A DNA stretch of 64,000 nucleotides from Takakia lepidozioides (GCA_030704615.1 CM060734.1:4960001-5024000); one strand, 5' to 3'. Shown: positions 22,058 to 34,100, numbered from the stretch's first letter. The notes: a model not told the origin generated them from the sequence alone. A program made the numbers and translations.

Positions 22058-22899
22058 GGTTTTTTGCATGTAAGCAAGACCATACTAGTGTGCTTTGTCT
22101 TCTTTGCAGGGGCGACCTTGCAAAAATGGATTTGCACAATGTTGTCTTTGCCGAAGAGAGAATGCAGAGCCTCCGCTATAGCTGATTGTGGATGCAGGGG
22201 ATTAAGGCTCTTGACCACCAACGTAAGAGCACTTCTTTCCACAACGATCACTTGTGGAGTGGTTGTGAGGCCAATCATACTCGCTCGGCGAATTCGCAGC
22301 TGAGGTTTGATCAACGTATGCTCCAATCTGATACCTTGTATCAACATCCTCTGTTTGGTATCTTCTTAGGCCAGTTAAAGGACATAGAATTTGGAATCCG
22401 GCCCTGTCTTGTGAGTGTATAGAATCTCGAACTCGTCATCATGGAGGTAGGTTTCCATGATGAAGTGCATTGTGAGCTTATGGCTGATTGTTCCATGTAG
22501 ACTTTCGCTTGTCAGGTACAAGGAGAGGTGATCCGATGGAGTGAGTAAGTCGAATGCTTTCTCCACCTTACCTTGAACCGGTATACCCAAAGCCATCTCC
22601 ATGACAAAGGCTTTGTTGCCTTTCAATAGAGCGATGTAGTCCGTGGCAGGGTGCAACAATTCTACTTTTAGAAGGCCTGACCAATTTTTGCTGGCATGTT
22701 TGGAGTAGGCCATTATTGGTGAGTACATGATATCACCCAATGGGATGTTCATCTCCTCGAAACGCTTCCTGGCACAATAGATGGCTTGCTCTTTGGGCAT
22801 GTCCGTTTTTTTGTCAAATCTGATCATTATGTGATAAGGCGAAGCAGATAGCCCGAAAGCTGGATCGATTGTGGTACCTTTTGGCAAGTTGTCCTTCAT
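22054..22899 (-). pseudogene. ORF1-like RNA-binding protein relic of a retroelement
   Basis: The minus-strand frame 22899-22375 contains SPYHIMIRFDKKTDMP, NWSGLLKVELLHPATDYIAL and KAFVMEMALGIPVQGKVEKAFDL. After two stops the same frame continues (22347-22054) with SAIAEALHSLFGKDNIVQIHF and MVLLTCKKP. The pattern of alternating short hydrophobic strands resembles RNA-binding ORF1 or gag-like proteins of plant retroelements; I cannot name the family. The two stops at about 22376 and 22367 make it a relic. A LINE-A tail lies just to its right on the same strand but is not continuous with it. Confidence 0.4.
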
Positions 22900-23235
22900 G
22901 GCCGATAGGTCGTGCTGCGGGAAGAATAATTGGGGGACGTGGGGGAGGGCCTTGAGGTAGTGCCTCAGTTTGTAGATTTCAGAGGAGCTAAGGCCAAGCT
23001 ATTCGAGTTCAGCCGTCGAGTGCATCTCGGTGATAAAGGGAAATTCCAAATTGTGCGCATGTTGTTCTAGAGTATGGTATCCCATCCACAACTGTGGTGC
23101 TCCATGCGAGCTTGAAATTTCCATGTGCTATGTCTGACCAAGTAGATGGAGACCATGTGATTTTTTGTGACCGATAAGAAAATGATCATGACTGTCTGTT
23201 TTGAGTGGGAAAGAAGGTGGTTGAAGGTGATATAT
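22900..23235. other. No recognisable gene
   Basis: Short frames only; the left part may be a continuation of the ORF1-like relic upstream of its first visible Met. Confidence 0.35.
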
Positions 23236-23239
23236 CTCC

Positions 23240-23660
23240 CCTTTCAGGGGGTGGGCCCTATAAAAGCTAGTGGGTGCCCGGAGGGCACCCCACGGTCCGG
23301 GGGCGGGTGAATTTTGTAGGGAACTCCAAGGGGTATCCCTGGGGTATATGTGGTATCAAGAGGCTGGAGAAGTATATGATTCGAGCTGCCTTTTGTTAGT
23401 GATAATAGCAGTGAGGGAACGAAGCGCAGTCAGGTGGATAGCTTTGAAACATTTGTGTATAGGGGAGAGGGGGATTTTAAAGTTGTTGTGGAGGGCAGAA
23501 ATACTAGCGGTGTGGATGCCACCTCTAGTACCAGCGGAGATGACTGTGAGGGGGCCAGTAGTCCACCCCCGGCGGCGAATGGCTAAGATGAGCGGTGCGT
23601 ATTTTTGGCTTTTTTCTAATGTGGAAGGGGAAGGGTAGTGGTCATTACAGTATGTAAATT
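23240..23660 (-). mobile_element. LINE family A: C-terminal domain fragment, second copy
   Basis: The minus strand from about 23650 to 23380 encodes EKSQKYAPLILAIRRRGW, PLTVISAGTRGGIHTASI, IHKCFKAIHLTALRSL and TNKRQLES. This is nearly the same as the copy at 5100-5430. The preceding RT core is absent. The 3' flank again contains 'gggccctataa' (23250-23260), as in the first copy. Confidence 0.7.
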
Positions 23661-23937
23661 TGATGATTCAAGTGTATAATAAGTTCATGGGATGGGATGT
23701 CCGGTGGTGGGGGGTTTATGGGCAGCCCTTGTTCAAGGAGTATGTCAGGGCATAGTTATAATCTCCCAAACAGAACGGTCAATTCTTCCCAAATTTGCAG
23801 AATACCTGTATGTAGTAGGTAACTGCCACTTAGTAAGGTTCATTTCCGTGGATGAACTCCTGCTGGCAGATATGGCATGGGATGTGAGAGTGGGTCCCAT
23901 TTTTGAGGTGGACCCCCAAAAACACTCCCGGCCCTTA

Positions 23938-24270
23938 GAGCATCTCCACCGGGGGGCCCTAAATGCCCCTGCAACGGCAAAGTAGCCCCCGGCCCTGGTA
24001 TCCGCACCCCCGGGGCCCGTACTTTGGTGCAAGATACCGTGCAGCTAAGCCTGGCCGATACCTACTCGAGAGACTAAAAAGCACACAGTCTTGCATTTAT
24101 GGCGTGAGGGTAAGGCTGTGTCTGCCAAATGGGCCCTCCGTAGCAAGGCACGTCAGCAAAAATGATGTGCAGGGTAGTTTGATGGGGTTGCCGGTGGGGG
24201 AGGCGAGTGTTGGAGGCCGCCGGAGGTTACCGTTGCAGGGTTGTTTGGTGTAGCCCCGGTGGAGATGCTC
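23938..24270. mobile_element. PIF/Harbinger-like MITE 1 (333 bp)
   Basis: Perfect 17-bp terminal inverted repeats GAGCATCTCCACCGGGG / CCCCGGTGGAGATGCTC are flanked by TTA on both sides (23935-23937 and 24271-24273), the target duplication expected for the PIF/Harbinger superfamily. The interior is GC-rich and non-coding. Plant MITEs starting GAGCATCTCCA are a well-known type. Confidence 0.88.
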
Positions 24271-24273
24271 TTA

Positions 24274-24669
24274 GAGCATCACCACCCTTGAGCCCGAAAA
24301 ACTCCCTGTAACACTAAAGATAGTGTCGTCGATTCAATGCCTGCTGGGTTCTGTGGTGCGGCAGCCTGACCCGCGCACACCCTTGTCCCTGACTCACCCA
24401 CACCTTCCCTGCGCACCTCGCCTCCCATTGGCTGGAAGAGGCGAGATCTCCGCCAAGATGATGACAGGCACGCGCTTGGTCACGTTGACTTGGATTCAGC
24501 CCAGAAAACAACGCTCGGTTTCAGTGCACGGAACGATATTCAGTGCGAGCTTTTCACGGGATATAGGGTTCAGTGCATTGGTGGGGGTGCATGGGTGGGG
24601 GACGTTCCCGCCCACCATACCCTCATGTTCCGTAGGTGTTGCTGGGTTCAGTGTAGGGTGGGGATGCTC
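24274..24669. mobile_element. PIF/Harbinger-like MITE 2 (396 bp), abutting MITE 1
   Basis: Terminal repeats GAGCATCACCACCC / GGGTGGGGATGCTC (one mismatch over 14) are flanked by TTA at 24271-24273, shared with MITE 1, and at 24670-24672. The interior differs from MITE 1 and has no coding capacity. Confidence 0.82.
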
Positions 24670-24672
24670 TTA

Positions 24673-26030
24673 GGGGTTAACTCTGGCGTCTCATATATAT
24701 TTTAGTAGTAGTGTAATATCTGTAGCCAGAGTTTAGCCATTTGGTACCTGGAGTTGCATTATGAGTAGCGTAACACAATTTGGGCAAGCTCTGATTGGTG
24801 GGTAGATTTTACCCAATTGAGGCAACGACTCCTGTGGGAAAGCGTGTCGCGGCTCTCGCTGAGCTGCTTCCCTTCGGTTCCTTGTTAGGCGCTCTTGACT
24901 GGACACGGCGCATGCATCTGTGCTCAACCGAGGGATTTCAGAAGCTTACATGTTTTTGGGGTTATATGGGAATGAATGGAGGAGAGCAGGCGGAAGATGC
25001 GCACACACACTGTGGAGGACTTGTTCTCCATCTCTCTTTCCCACACGCCTCTGTTGAAGGACGTGGTTTGTGCACGAAGATAAACGCTGCAACATCGCTG
25101 GAGTAGGTCTTGGGAGCTCGTGGAAATGATTGGAAAAGCAGGTGGGAGGGGCGCAAGATGTAGAGAACAGGTTCCCTTTCCTTCTCCACCTCGTCGCACA
25201 GAGATATTTCTATGCATGTACAACACAGCACTGCAGACGGGGTTGGGAGCTTAGATTTTTTGTGGTAATGGATGAAAAGCAGGCGGGCAAGGCAGCAGCT
25301 GCACAAGGACTTGCTGCCACGCTCTCCGTACCTCTGTAGAACATGCGGAATACACACGTACACAGCAGCGAGGTCTTCAGGGGGGTCGAGATTATGTAAC
25401 AATGAATGGAAAATCTGGCAGGTGTAGCAGGACTGGTCCAGATGATTCGGGTCTTTCGCATTATCATCCAGTAGTCTTTTTCAAGTTCACTATCTCCAAC
25501 ATTGTATCCAGTGCTAGTGTATCTACTCAGCTGCTACCTTCCCTCTCAACTCATAATGGATTTTGTGGGCCGTCCTCATCTGACTCATCTTCAGAGTCCT
25601 CATCATCCCTTTTATCTCTCCTGAGCATTCCCAATTGCTCAATTCTGTTGTGCCACTTAAGCTCCAGACCTGCAGTAGGGTTGAGTCTTTGTCTTGTTCT
25701 AGGGTTTGTTCCGGAGAACGATAAGTCAAGTGTCTTGGCACTTGCCATTTTAAGGTTATGCAGCCTGGTTGGTTCGATATCTATGATAGGGCCCCACAGA
25801 ATTTGCTATTACACGGGCTATGCATTCTCTTGGGCTCTCTCTATGCCAATAATGCTTGCAGTGTTGTTCTCCCCTGCTGCCTGCTCTAGCCTCTGCGCCC
25901 TATCTTTGTAGCTTCATGGTCTTACTTTGTGCCTCAGGATCAACGTCATGATTGCTTCTGTTTTAAGTTGCCCCTTCCAGCCAGCTCTGTCACCCTCAGG
26001 CTGAGAGTTCCACAAGACAGTCAAGGGGCG
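24673..26030. other. Upstream region of the RPK2-like kinase
   Basis: No gene recognised. Pyrimidine-rich sequence from about 25440 to 26020 is compatible with promoter and 5' UTR of the kinase starting at 26031. The frame at 25402-25911 shows no domain. Confidence 0.4.
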
Positions 26031-29000
26031 ATGTCTTGTGAGGCATGCGGGGAGGGTAATGGTATAAGGGAAGAGAAGGTAAGAGCCTGCTTTCCCTTGT
26101 ACTCTGGTATCTCTCTGCTCGTCCTATTTGTGCTGCATCTCAGGCTTGCCCAGGGGTTGTCAAGTGATGGCATCACACTTCTGGCTTTCAAGAGGAGCAT
26201 CACCTTCGACCCATTCCAGGTTTTTTCCAATTGGAATGAGAATGACACAGACCCGTGTGGTTGGTGCGGGGTCACCTGCAGTGCAAACTCCCTGAGGGTC
26301 ACTGCTCTCAACATTTCGGGGCTTGCCTTTCAGAGGCCAGCAACGGATGCCAACGCCTTGGACCATGGCAGCCCTCTTCCCTCTACTTCTCTCTGGAATT
26401 GGCAACACCAAGGTGCATCCATTTCCAACTGTGCTCCTTCTGCATACAAGTGTACAGATGTGGTGGCCTGCGCTCTTACTGGAACTCTTCCTCCTGAGAT
26501 TGGAAATCTTTCACAACTGCATATCCTTTCCCTTCCCTTCAATCAACTGCAGGGAGAAATTCCAAGTGAGATAGGTAATTTGAAGCTGCTGCAGACCCTG
26601 GACCTGGAAGCAAATGCATTCACGGGGACCATTCCTCCTGAACTGGGTATGCTGTCCAAGCTCTGGGTTCTGAATTTGGCCAGGAACTCATTTCAGGGTT
26701 ACATTCCAACGGCATTGTCCATGTGCCAGAATCTTCGGAATCTCAGTCTGACGGGGAATATGCTGAGGGGGGCCATCCCTCCGGCTCTTGGTCGCCTTGA
26801 TCACTTGCATTGGCTTGCTCTCTCATCCAACCTCCTGAATAGTGGAATTCCCCCAGAGCTGGGAAACAGCTGCAGAAGCTTGGAATATTTGGATCTGACA
26901 GCAAATTATTTTACAGGTACTATACCTCCACAACTAGGCAATTGCACTCAACTGCAATCACTTCTTCTGAGCTCCAACTCGCTGGTTGGTAGCATTCCCC
27001 TTGACTTGGGCCGTCTTTCCAGGTTGCAAAATTTTCATGTGTTTATGAACAATCTCAGTGGTGACATTCCTTCCCAGCTAATCAACTGCACACAGCTTTC
27101 GTCTCTGATTCTCACAGCTCCTCAAGGATGTTCGATAGATCTCAACTGCACGATTATTGATCCTGTGCATGGTGTGACAGACGTGAATAAGCCTGAATTA
27201 AATCAGTTTAGTGGGTCTTTTCCTCCTGGCCTTGCGCTGCTTCCCAACATTCGAGTCATATGGGCTCCGGGAGCAGGTCTGAGTGGTGCTCTGCCAGCTG
27301 ATTGGGGTGAGTGTGTGTATTTGGAGAGCCTGAATCTGGCACACAATTCATTGACGGGGATGATTCCGACAGGGTTGGGCAGTTGCAAAAACCTGGTATT
27401 GCTAGACCTAAGCTCAAATCAGCTGAATGGCACCATCCCCCCGCAGCTTCCAATATCATGCTTGTCGATTCTCAATCTCAGTAGGAATGCGCTGACAGGA
27501 AGCATTCCAGTGGGTACGGATGTCAATTGCAGTTGGACTTGGTTCCTGTCTCCTAACAGGTTGGACAGTCCAACCTCTCAGGTGGCACTATTCTTTTCTG
27601 GCATTTTGAATGTGCCAAAACGTGTGCTTGTGATGCATGACTTCAGTACCAATAAACTCACGGGCCCAGTTCCAGGTCCATTGACTGGCAGCATACTGGT
27701 GCAAGAGCAGCCTGCATACTTTCTGTTTATGTCCAACAACCAGCTAACAGGACCTGTGCCTGCGGGACTTTTCAAGTTTTGTGGGAGGTTCCAAGGGTTT
27801 GCAGTCAGCCTGAGCCACAATCTGCTGTCAGGGGAGCTGCCTGCTGAGGTTGGAAGCTGTAGGTCACTTTGGCAATTTGAAGCAGCAGCAAATCAACTGA
27901 ATGGGCTGATTCCTCAGGCATTTGGGAACCTTTTCAATCTCACTTCTCTGAACCTTGCTTCCAATCAGCTGCAAGGAGAGATTCCTCCCCAGTTGGGGCA
28001 GCTCCAGGTATTGGGGACATTGGTGCTTGCAAACAACAGTCTTACAGGATCAATCCCAGCTGCACTTGGCAACCTGTCTTCCTTAGTTGTTCTAGATTTG
28101 TCAAGGAATAATTTGGAGGGCAACTTACCAACAGAGCTTGCCAAATTGAGCCAGCTTAAAAGTCTGCTGTTAAATAACAATAGTTTTTCAGGATCCATAC
28201 CCGATGTGCTGAGCAATCTCACTTCATTAGTGCAGTTGGACTTGGCATTCAACAACTTGTCAGGCCAGTTTCCAGTGCTAGGCAATTGGGGGGGGCTATG
28301 CAGCAGCCTGGTGGTCATGGGCAATCCCCTACTGCTACCGTGTCGTGTGGCAACTGCACCTTACTCTTATCCCATCTTAACAGATCCATCCCTTCCTCAG
28401 GCTTCCATTCCGCCAATGCTTCCCCCGGGCATTCCTAAAAGTCGACTGGGTTCTGTTTTAGTAGCAGCCATCACCTCAGGTTGTGCAATTGCAGTGGTTC
28501 TACTCGTCTTGGGTCTCTTGTTCCAGTGCACAAAGCAGCGTGTACCTAGTGTGCCGGTGCGAGCAGGTCGAAAGGAAGTGGTGACATTCATCAGCATCAA
28601 CTTCCAGCTGTCTTTTGAGAATGTGGTGCATGCCACAGGCAACTTCAGTGTGGACAACCTAATCGGCACAGGAGGGTTTGGAGCTACATACAGAGCAGAG
28701 TTACGGCCTGGGTTGGTGGTGGCTGTGAAGAGGCTTGCAATTGGCAGATTTCAAGGGGTGCAGCAATTTGACACTGAAATTCAGACCCTTGGAAGAATTC
28801 GGCACACCAACCTGGTGACATTGATTGGCTACCACGCAAGTGAGGCTGAAATGTTTCTTATTTATAATTACTTTCCTCAGGGCAACTTGGAAAGCCTTAT
28901 CCATGAGAGCCAGAGAGGTCAGATGATGGATTGGCGAATGCGGCACAAGATTGCATTGGACATTGCACAATCGCTGTCTTATCTGCATGATGAATGTGTG

Positions 29001-29504
29001 CCGCGGGTTCTACACCGGGACATCAAACCCAGCAACATTCTTCTTGATGACAACCTGAATGCCCACCTTTCTGACTTTGGACTGGCCCGGCTTCTAGGTG
29101 CTTCAGAGACCCATGCAACAACAGATGTCGCAGGCACCTTTGGGTATGTGGCACCAGAGTATGCTATGACGTGCCGTGTCTCAGACAAAGCAGATGTGTA
29201 CAGCTATGGTGTGGTGCTGCTGGAGCTTCTGTCGGGCAAGCGAGCATTGGATCCATCCTTTTCCGACTTTGGGGATGGGTTCAACATTGTGGGATGGGCA
29301 TGCCTCCTCATTAGGAAGGGGCGAGCGCATGATGTGTTCACAGTGGGTCTGTGGGAAATGGGGCCTGAGAGTGACCTTCTGGAGGTGCTGAAGCTGGCAG
29401 TGCTGTGTACAGTTGAATCACTGACAGTGAGGCCTACTATGCGGCAGGTAGTTGACCGCTTGAAATTGATTCAACCACCTCCTCGGCCCTCAACGCAGTC
29501 TTAG
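26031..29504 (+). CDS. RPK2: LRR receptor-like kinase, RPK2/TOADSTOOL2 type, intronless
   Basis: A single exon of 1157 residues. The frame is open to 25929, but the first ATG is at 26031. Order: a short N-terminus before a hydrophobic signal sequence (about residues 22-41), LRRNT, more than 20 leucine-rich repeats interrupted by non-LRR loops in the middle as in RPK2, a transmembrane segment (about 806-830) and the kinase. Key residues: glycine loop GTGGFG, Lys900, HRD Asp997, DFG Asp1015 and an intact APEY. Stretches such as AVKRLAIGRFQGVQQFD, EMFLIYNYFPQGNLE and YAMTCRVSDKADVYSYGVV are diagnostic of the Arabidopsis RPK2 group. RPK2 acts at the plasma membrane in CLE-peptide and meristem/anther signalling; that role here is inferred. 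Length is close to Arabidopsis RPK2 (about 1150). Confidence 0.95.
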   Translation: MSCEACGEGNGIREEKVRACFPLYSGISLLVLFVLHLRLAQGLSSDGITLLAFKRSITFDPFQVFSNWNENDTDPCGWCGVTCSANSLRVTALNISGLAFQRPATDANALDHGSPLPSTSLWNWQHQGASISNCAPSAYKCTDVVACALTGTLPPEIGNLSQLHILSLPFNQLQGEIPSEIGNLKLLQTLDLEANAFTGTIPPELGMLSKLWVLNLARNSFQGYIPTALSMCQNLRNLSLTGNMLRGAIPPALGRLDHLHWLALSSNLLNSGIPPELGNSCRSLEYLDLTANYFTGTIPPQLGNCTQLQSLLLSSNSLVGSIPLDLGRLSRLQNFHVFMNNLSGDIPSQLINCTQLSSLILTAPQGCSIDLNCTIIDPVHGVTDVNKPELNQFSGSFPPGLALLPNIRVIWAPGAGLSGALPADWGECVYLESLNLAHNSLTGMIPTGLGSCKNLVLLDLSSNQLNGTIPPQLPISCLSILNLSRNALTGSIPVGTDVNCSWTWFLSPNRLDSPTSQVALFFSGILNVPKRVLVMHDFSTNKLTGPVPGPLTGSILVQEQPAYFLFMSNNQLTGPVPAGLFKFCGRFQGFAVSLSHNLLSGELPAEVGSCRSLWQFEAAANQLNGLIPQAFGNLFNLTSLNLASNQLQGEIPPQLGQLQVLGTLVLANNSLTGSIPAALGNLSSLVVLDLSRNNLEGNLPTELAKLSQLKSLLLNNNSFSGSIPDVLSNLTSLVQLDLAFNNLSGQFPVLGNWGGLCSSLVVMGNPLLLPCRVATAPYSYPILTDPSLPQASIPPMLPPGIPKSRLGSVLVAAITSGCAIAVVLLVLGLLFQCTKQRVPSVPVRAGRKEVVTFISINFQLSFENVVHATGNFSVDNLIGTGGFGATYRAELRPGLVVAVKRLAIGRFQGVQQFDTEIQTLGRIRHTNLVTLIGYHASEAEMFLIYNYFPQGNLESLIHESQRGQMMDWRMRHKIALDIAQSLSYLHDECVPRVLHRDIKPSNILLDDNLNAHLSDFGLARLLGASETHATTDVAGTFGYVAPEYAMTCRVSDKADVYSYGVVLLELLSGKRALDPSFSDFGDGFNIVGWACLLIRKGRAHDVFTVGLWEMGPESDLLEVLKLAVLCTVESLTVRPTMRQVVDRLKLIQPPPRPSTQS

Positions 29505-29809
29505 CCCTTGTCATCCCCAATCAATTTTGTAACATCATTTTTCCTCTTCCGACGTTTCCCCATTTCTTCCGCCTTTCAAATCTTTGTGCAAGGGCCTGGT
29601 TTTCTAGCATGGGTCCTGGATTGTATTCTTGGTCAAGGAGAACATCCTCAAGCTGTGTATGATGATTCAGTGTTCTTCCTTGCACCATACTGTATGCGCA
29701 GAAAAAGTGCAGGGAGAAAAGTGCACAGCACTTCTCTGCATTATAACAGTGGACGCCGCGAGCCATGGCTAGATGTTTCTATCTTGCACCACTCCTGAGT
29801 TAGTGTCAC

Positions 29810-29815
29810 AATAAA
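29810..29815 (+). promoter_or_regulatory. Candidate polyadenylation signal of the RPK2-like gene
   Basis: AATAAA lies about 305 bases after the stop codon, in AT-rich sequence. Plant poly(A) signals are loose, so this is only a candidate. Confidence 0.4.
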
Positions 29816-30309
29816 CGTATGATAATTATTGTCTTTTATCTGACTTAACTATGTACATCATTGATCTGTAACACTGTAGGTTGAAGATGGGTGATGGAAC
29901 TGCCTGCATACCTAAATTGCACTCGCTTTGGCATTGGAGAAGGGATGACATAAGCCTCTGAATTTAGCTCAGTATTATCGTGCTAATATATCTGATTTTG
30001 TTTCTAGGGCAATTTTGTTCTCTGCATTCAGCCCGCCCATTTCTGCGTCCGAGCCAAAATTCGGACCAAAACACTCATATATTAAGTCGAGCCAAGTGCA
30101 CCCCACGCCATGGGGAATCCATACTACGGCGCCATAGTTAGACGCGGTGAGGCTCACCGCGATGCCGTGAAGATAACCACGCCAGGTGCCCAAACATGTA
30201 TTGGCCCCTGGATTGACACTTGGGTCAATCCCAAATGTCAATATATGAAAGTTAGCTATTTCCAAGTTAACTTCATACTAGTGGTAAAATAACTTGACAA
30301 ATTAAACAT

Positions 30310-30893
30310 CGGAAAACTACACCTTATCACCCACGGGCTAATGGTCGGACTAAGAAGACCAATGGGTTGCTATGTGGGATTTTAACGAAGACAATTTCTG
30401 GTGCTGGCAGTGATTGGGACACAAAATTATTCTCTGCATTATGGCCTATCGGACTGCATTTAAAGTCACTACCGGATTTACTCCATTTCAATTGGTTTAT
30501 GGAAAAGAGGCAATATTGCCTATCGAGCTTGAAATTCCTTTCCTCCGCATAGCTATCAAGGAACGGTTGGGCGATGTTCCATCCCTATCGGCTCGTCTGT
30601 TGCAATTAGTCAAGATGGATGAACTTCGTCGATAGGTGTTACAGAACATTGAAGTCACACAATTGCAGCGGAAGGATTATTATGATAGCCGTCTTAAACC
30701 CAAAGCTCAAGATTTTGTACTTCTTTATAATAGCCATTTTCAAAAATTTCCTAGTAAATTGAAGATGAGATGGCTCGGCCCATACTGGGTGGTGGAAGCT
30801 TTTCCAAATGGCTCGATACAATTGGCTACCATCAATGGAGACCCATTGCTAACATGCATCAACGGCGATCATCTTAAGTTGTTCTTAACCTAA
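30310..30893 (+). pseudogene. Gypsy integrase C-terminal fragment
   Basis: The plus strand encodes HPRANG near 30340, then AYRTAFKVTTGFTPFQLVYG and KEAILPIELEIP, the region after the integrase core in gypsy elements. After a stop at 30633 follow LKPKAQDFVLLYN and KMRWLGPYWVVEAFPNGSIQL, ending in GDHLKLFLT. A purine tract (about 30919-30931, GTGGGAGGGGG) and TGTCAATC follow, as expected of a polypurine tract and LTR start. The family differs from the chromovirus copies in this window. The Glu position after HPRANG is Lys, and frameshifts are present. Confidence 0.8.
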
Positions 30894-30963
30894 TGATTCT
30901 GTGGGCAGAATTTAGGTTAAGTGGGAGGGGGTGTCAATCAGCTATTAGTCAATTTTTAATCCG

Positions 30964-30998
<35 letters not shown>
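30964..30998 (+). repeat. Poly(A) run of 35
   Basis: An uninterrupted run of 35 A's about 32 bases after the start of the apparent LTR remnant. It could be a simple-sequence expansion or the tail of a reverse-transcribed copy. Confidence 0.95.
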
Positions 30999-31002
<4 letters not shown>

Positions 31003-31179
31003 ATAGAATGAATGAAGTAACTGTGAGTACAGCGAGTCATTATGAGTGTACAAAGCGCCGCCGTTTGTCACGACCGATAGATTGGGAGACGGTTAGTTCT
31101 TTATGGTTGTAGGACAATCGTATCCGTATATGACAACTGTTAGGTTAAGCCATCATGTGCGATAGATTAGAGTGGGGCC

Positions 31180-34100
31180 CTTCTTAAAGCATCGGCCACC
31201 ACATTGTCACGTCCCGGTTTGTACTGGATATCCACGTCAAATACTGCCAAAGTATCTTGCCACCTAAGTTGTTTTGGGGACAACTTGGGCTGCGTAGCAA
31301 AATACTTCACCGTAACATTGTCCGTGAACACCTTCGCTGGGTTGGAACCAACATAGTGGCGCCAAAGCTCAAGGCAATGCACCACCGCCTTCATCTCTTT
31401 TTCGTGCGTCGGCCACCGTCGCTCCACTTCATTTAGTTTCTTACTTTCGTAAACCACTGGACGTCCATCTTGCATAAGTACACCCCCAATCGCGAAGTCC
31501 GACGCATCCGTATGAATCTCGAACGGACGATCAAACTCCGGGATTTTCAAGACTGGAGCTTCCGCCATCCGCTGCTTCAATTCAGCAAAAGCTTGGCCAC
31601 AAAAGGTGTTCCATACCCAGACTTTGGATTTACACATAAGGTCCGACAGCGGCCCCGCGATCTTGGCGAAATTTCTCACATACTTCCGGTAATAAGAGGC
31701 GAGTCCTAGGAAGGATCGCACTCCCGGGACCGAAGTCGGAGGCTCCCAGTCCAAGATCGCCCTCACCTTTCTGTCATCCATTTTGATCCCATCCTGTGTA
31801 ATCACATGCCCCATGAACTCCACTTTTGTGACCCCGAATTCGCACTTTGAAGCTTTGGCATACAGCTTCCCTTCCCGCAATTTCTGGAACACCCTTTTGA
31901 GGTGCTCCAGGTGCTCCTCCTTTGTTTTCGAATACACCAAGATGTCGTCGATGGACACGATCACAAAGTCATCCAACCACTCCTGGAAAAGGCTGTTCAT
32001 CAGCGTGCTAAAGGTCGCGGGAGCGTTGGTGAGTCCAAAATGCATCACCAATAACTCATATGAACCATACCTTGTCCTGCACGCGGTCTTCTCCTCATCT
32101 CCTTCCGCCACTCGAATTTGATGATAGCCGGAGCGCAGATCGATCCGGCTGAAATACTTCGCTCCTGCCAACCGATCGAAAAGGTCGTCGATCCTTGGCA
32201 AAAGGTACCGGTTTTTTATAGTCACCTTATTCAAAGCCCTGTAATCGACACACATCCGCAGCGTCCTATCCTTCTTCTATGCGAATAGCACCGGGGCTCC
32301 GTAAGGTGACTTACTCGACCGGATGTACCCCTTTGACATTAGATCTTTGAGCTGAGTCTTCAGTTCGACCAACTCTCTGTGGCTCAACCGGTAGGGCGCC
32401 TTGGCAGGCGGTTCCGATCCCGATATCACCTCAATCTTGTGGTCAACTCCTCTTCGCGGTGGCAAGCCGCTTGGTAAATCCTCCGGCATCACATCCTGGT
32501 ATTTCTCCAAAATCCCCTTGATCCAATCTGGGCTCGCCTCCCCATTGCCTTCTCCCTTCACTTCTCTAATGTAGAGCAAAAACTGGGGCTCGCGTGCCTC
32601 CTCCACGGCCCACTCCCTTGCTGACAAAAGGTTTATTCGCCCTCCCACGGGTTTGGGCGTTTCCGACACTCGTAAGACCTCGCCACCATTCCCACATGGC
32701 AGCATGACTACTCTCTTGCGGCCATCTATGACCGCTCCGGATTTGCTAAAAAAGGTCATCCCCAAAATGAGATCCACTCCATCGATCTCACAGATGGTGA
32801 AGTTCTCACGTCCCTCCCAACTCCCCAGTTGAAGAGGAACATCAAACGCCAACCTTGTCGCCAATTGCGATTCTCCTTTGGCAGAACGCACCTCAATAGA
32901 GGCCCCCACGTCACTTGTCGGGAGTCCCAGCTTTTGTGCCGTTGCCGGTGTCATGAAGGAATGCAACGCTCTTGTGTCCACCAACAACGACACGTTAGTT
33001 CCGGATATTATCCCATCCACGAACAATAACTGACTCCCTTTACGTAAGGCGCCAGTTTCCTGATACAACTCACAAGAAAATTTGCCTACCTTGCAAGTCC
33101 TGGCGACCACCGCTTCCACCAAGCGACCGATGGTATCTTCCGACAGCTCTGTGGTCGCCCGAGTCATGTTCAATTGCCGGGGCTTCGTGCACTTCTTGGC
33201 CATGTGCCCGGGCTCCCCACAATTGAAACACACTCCATCAAAGGTCGTTTTTTGTCCGCCATAAGCCGCTCCACCTGCTTTTCCTTTCGAAGCACCGGGT
33301 GCCGCCTTGACTTGTGAAGGCCCTCCCTTCGATTTCCACGTGCCATTATCGCCGCGTGGCCTATCCCACTTCTTTTCCGGTCGGAAGGAGTCACCTTCCC
33401 GCCGGGTCTTCTTGTGGTTCAGCTCCGTACGGCCTTGTCTTTCACCCTTAGGGACATCCGAGAAACATTCAGCCCTCTCAATTGCCTCGTTCAAAGTCTT
33501 AGGTGGCTTCTTCTCCAACTTCCGCCTGGCCCATGGGGCCAGTCCCGCCACAAAGTTGAAGAACATTTCTGGTTCTGCCATGTCCGCGACTTCGAGCAAC
33601 AGCACATTGAAAGCCTGGACATATCCCCGAATGTCATCTGTTTGCTTCAAATTCCTCATCTTGTCCCGGGCGAGCCAGGACGCGTTGAGGGGCACAAACT
33701 GCCTCTTCATCAATTCCTTGAACCCACTCCAGTTCAAGGTTTCCGGGCTTGGACCTCGGTCGTGAAGGCGTTTCTGCCACCATTGTTGAGCATAGCCCCT
33801 CAAATAGGTGGGAGCCACTTCCACCCGATCCTCGTCACTCAACTTGGCCGCCCGAAGTACTGCTCTAGCTCCAAGAGCCAGGTGTTGAGTGCCTTCCGAT
33901 TTCGGACGCCCTCGAAGGTGTCGGGTTCCTTAGGCTTCACCTTAAACTTTGCCTTAGTGGAAGTGGCATTAGCCGCCTTCAACACGTCTTTCAACGTCCC
34001 GCCAAATTGCGCCAACAACCTTTCCCAAAAGGCTGCCGGCATGGGAGACATCTGTTGGTCGGTCGGAGCTCTCAGGGATTCCTCAGGCTCCGACTCCTCA

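Noticed and set aside
25929-26030. Longer N-terminus for the RPK2-like kinase
   Set aside because: The extension begins with GTG; the first ATG is 26031 and is followed by a good signal sequence.
30964-30998. Poly(A) as proof of a processed pseudogene
   Set aside because: The upstream sequence is a gypsy integrase and LTR remnant, not a spliced host gene.
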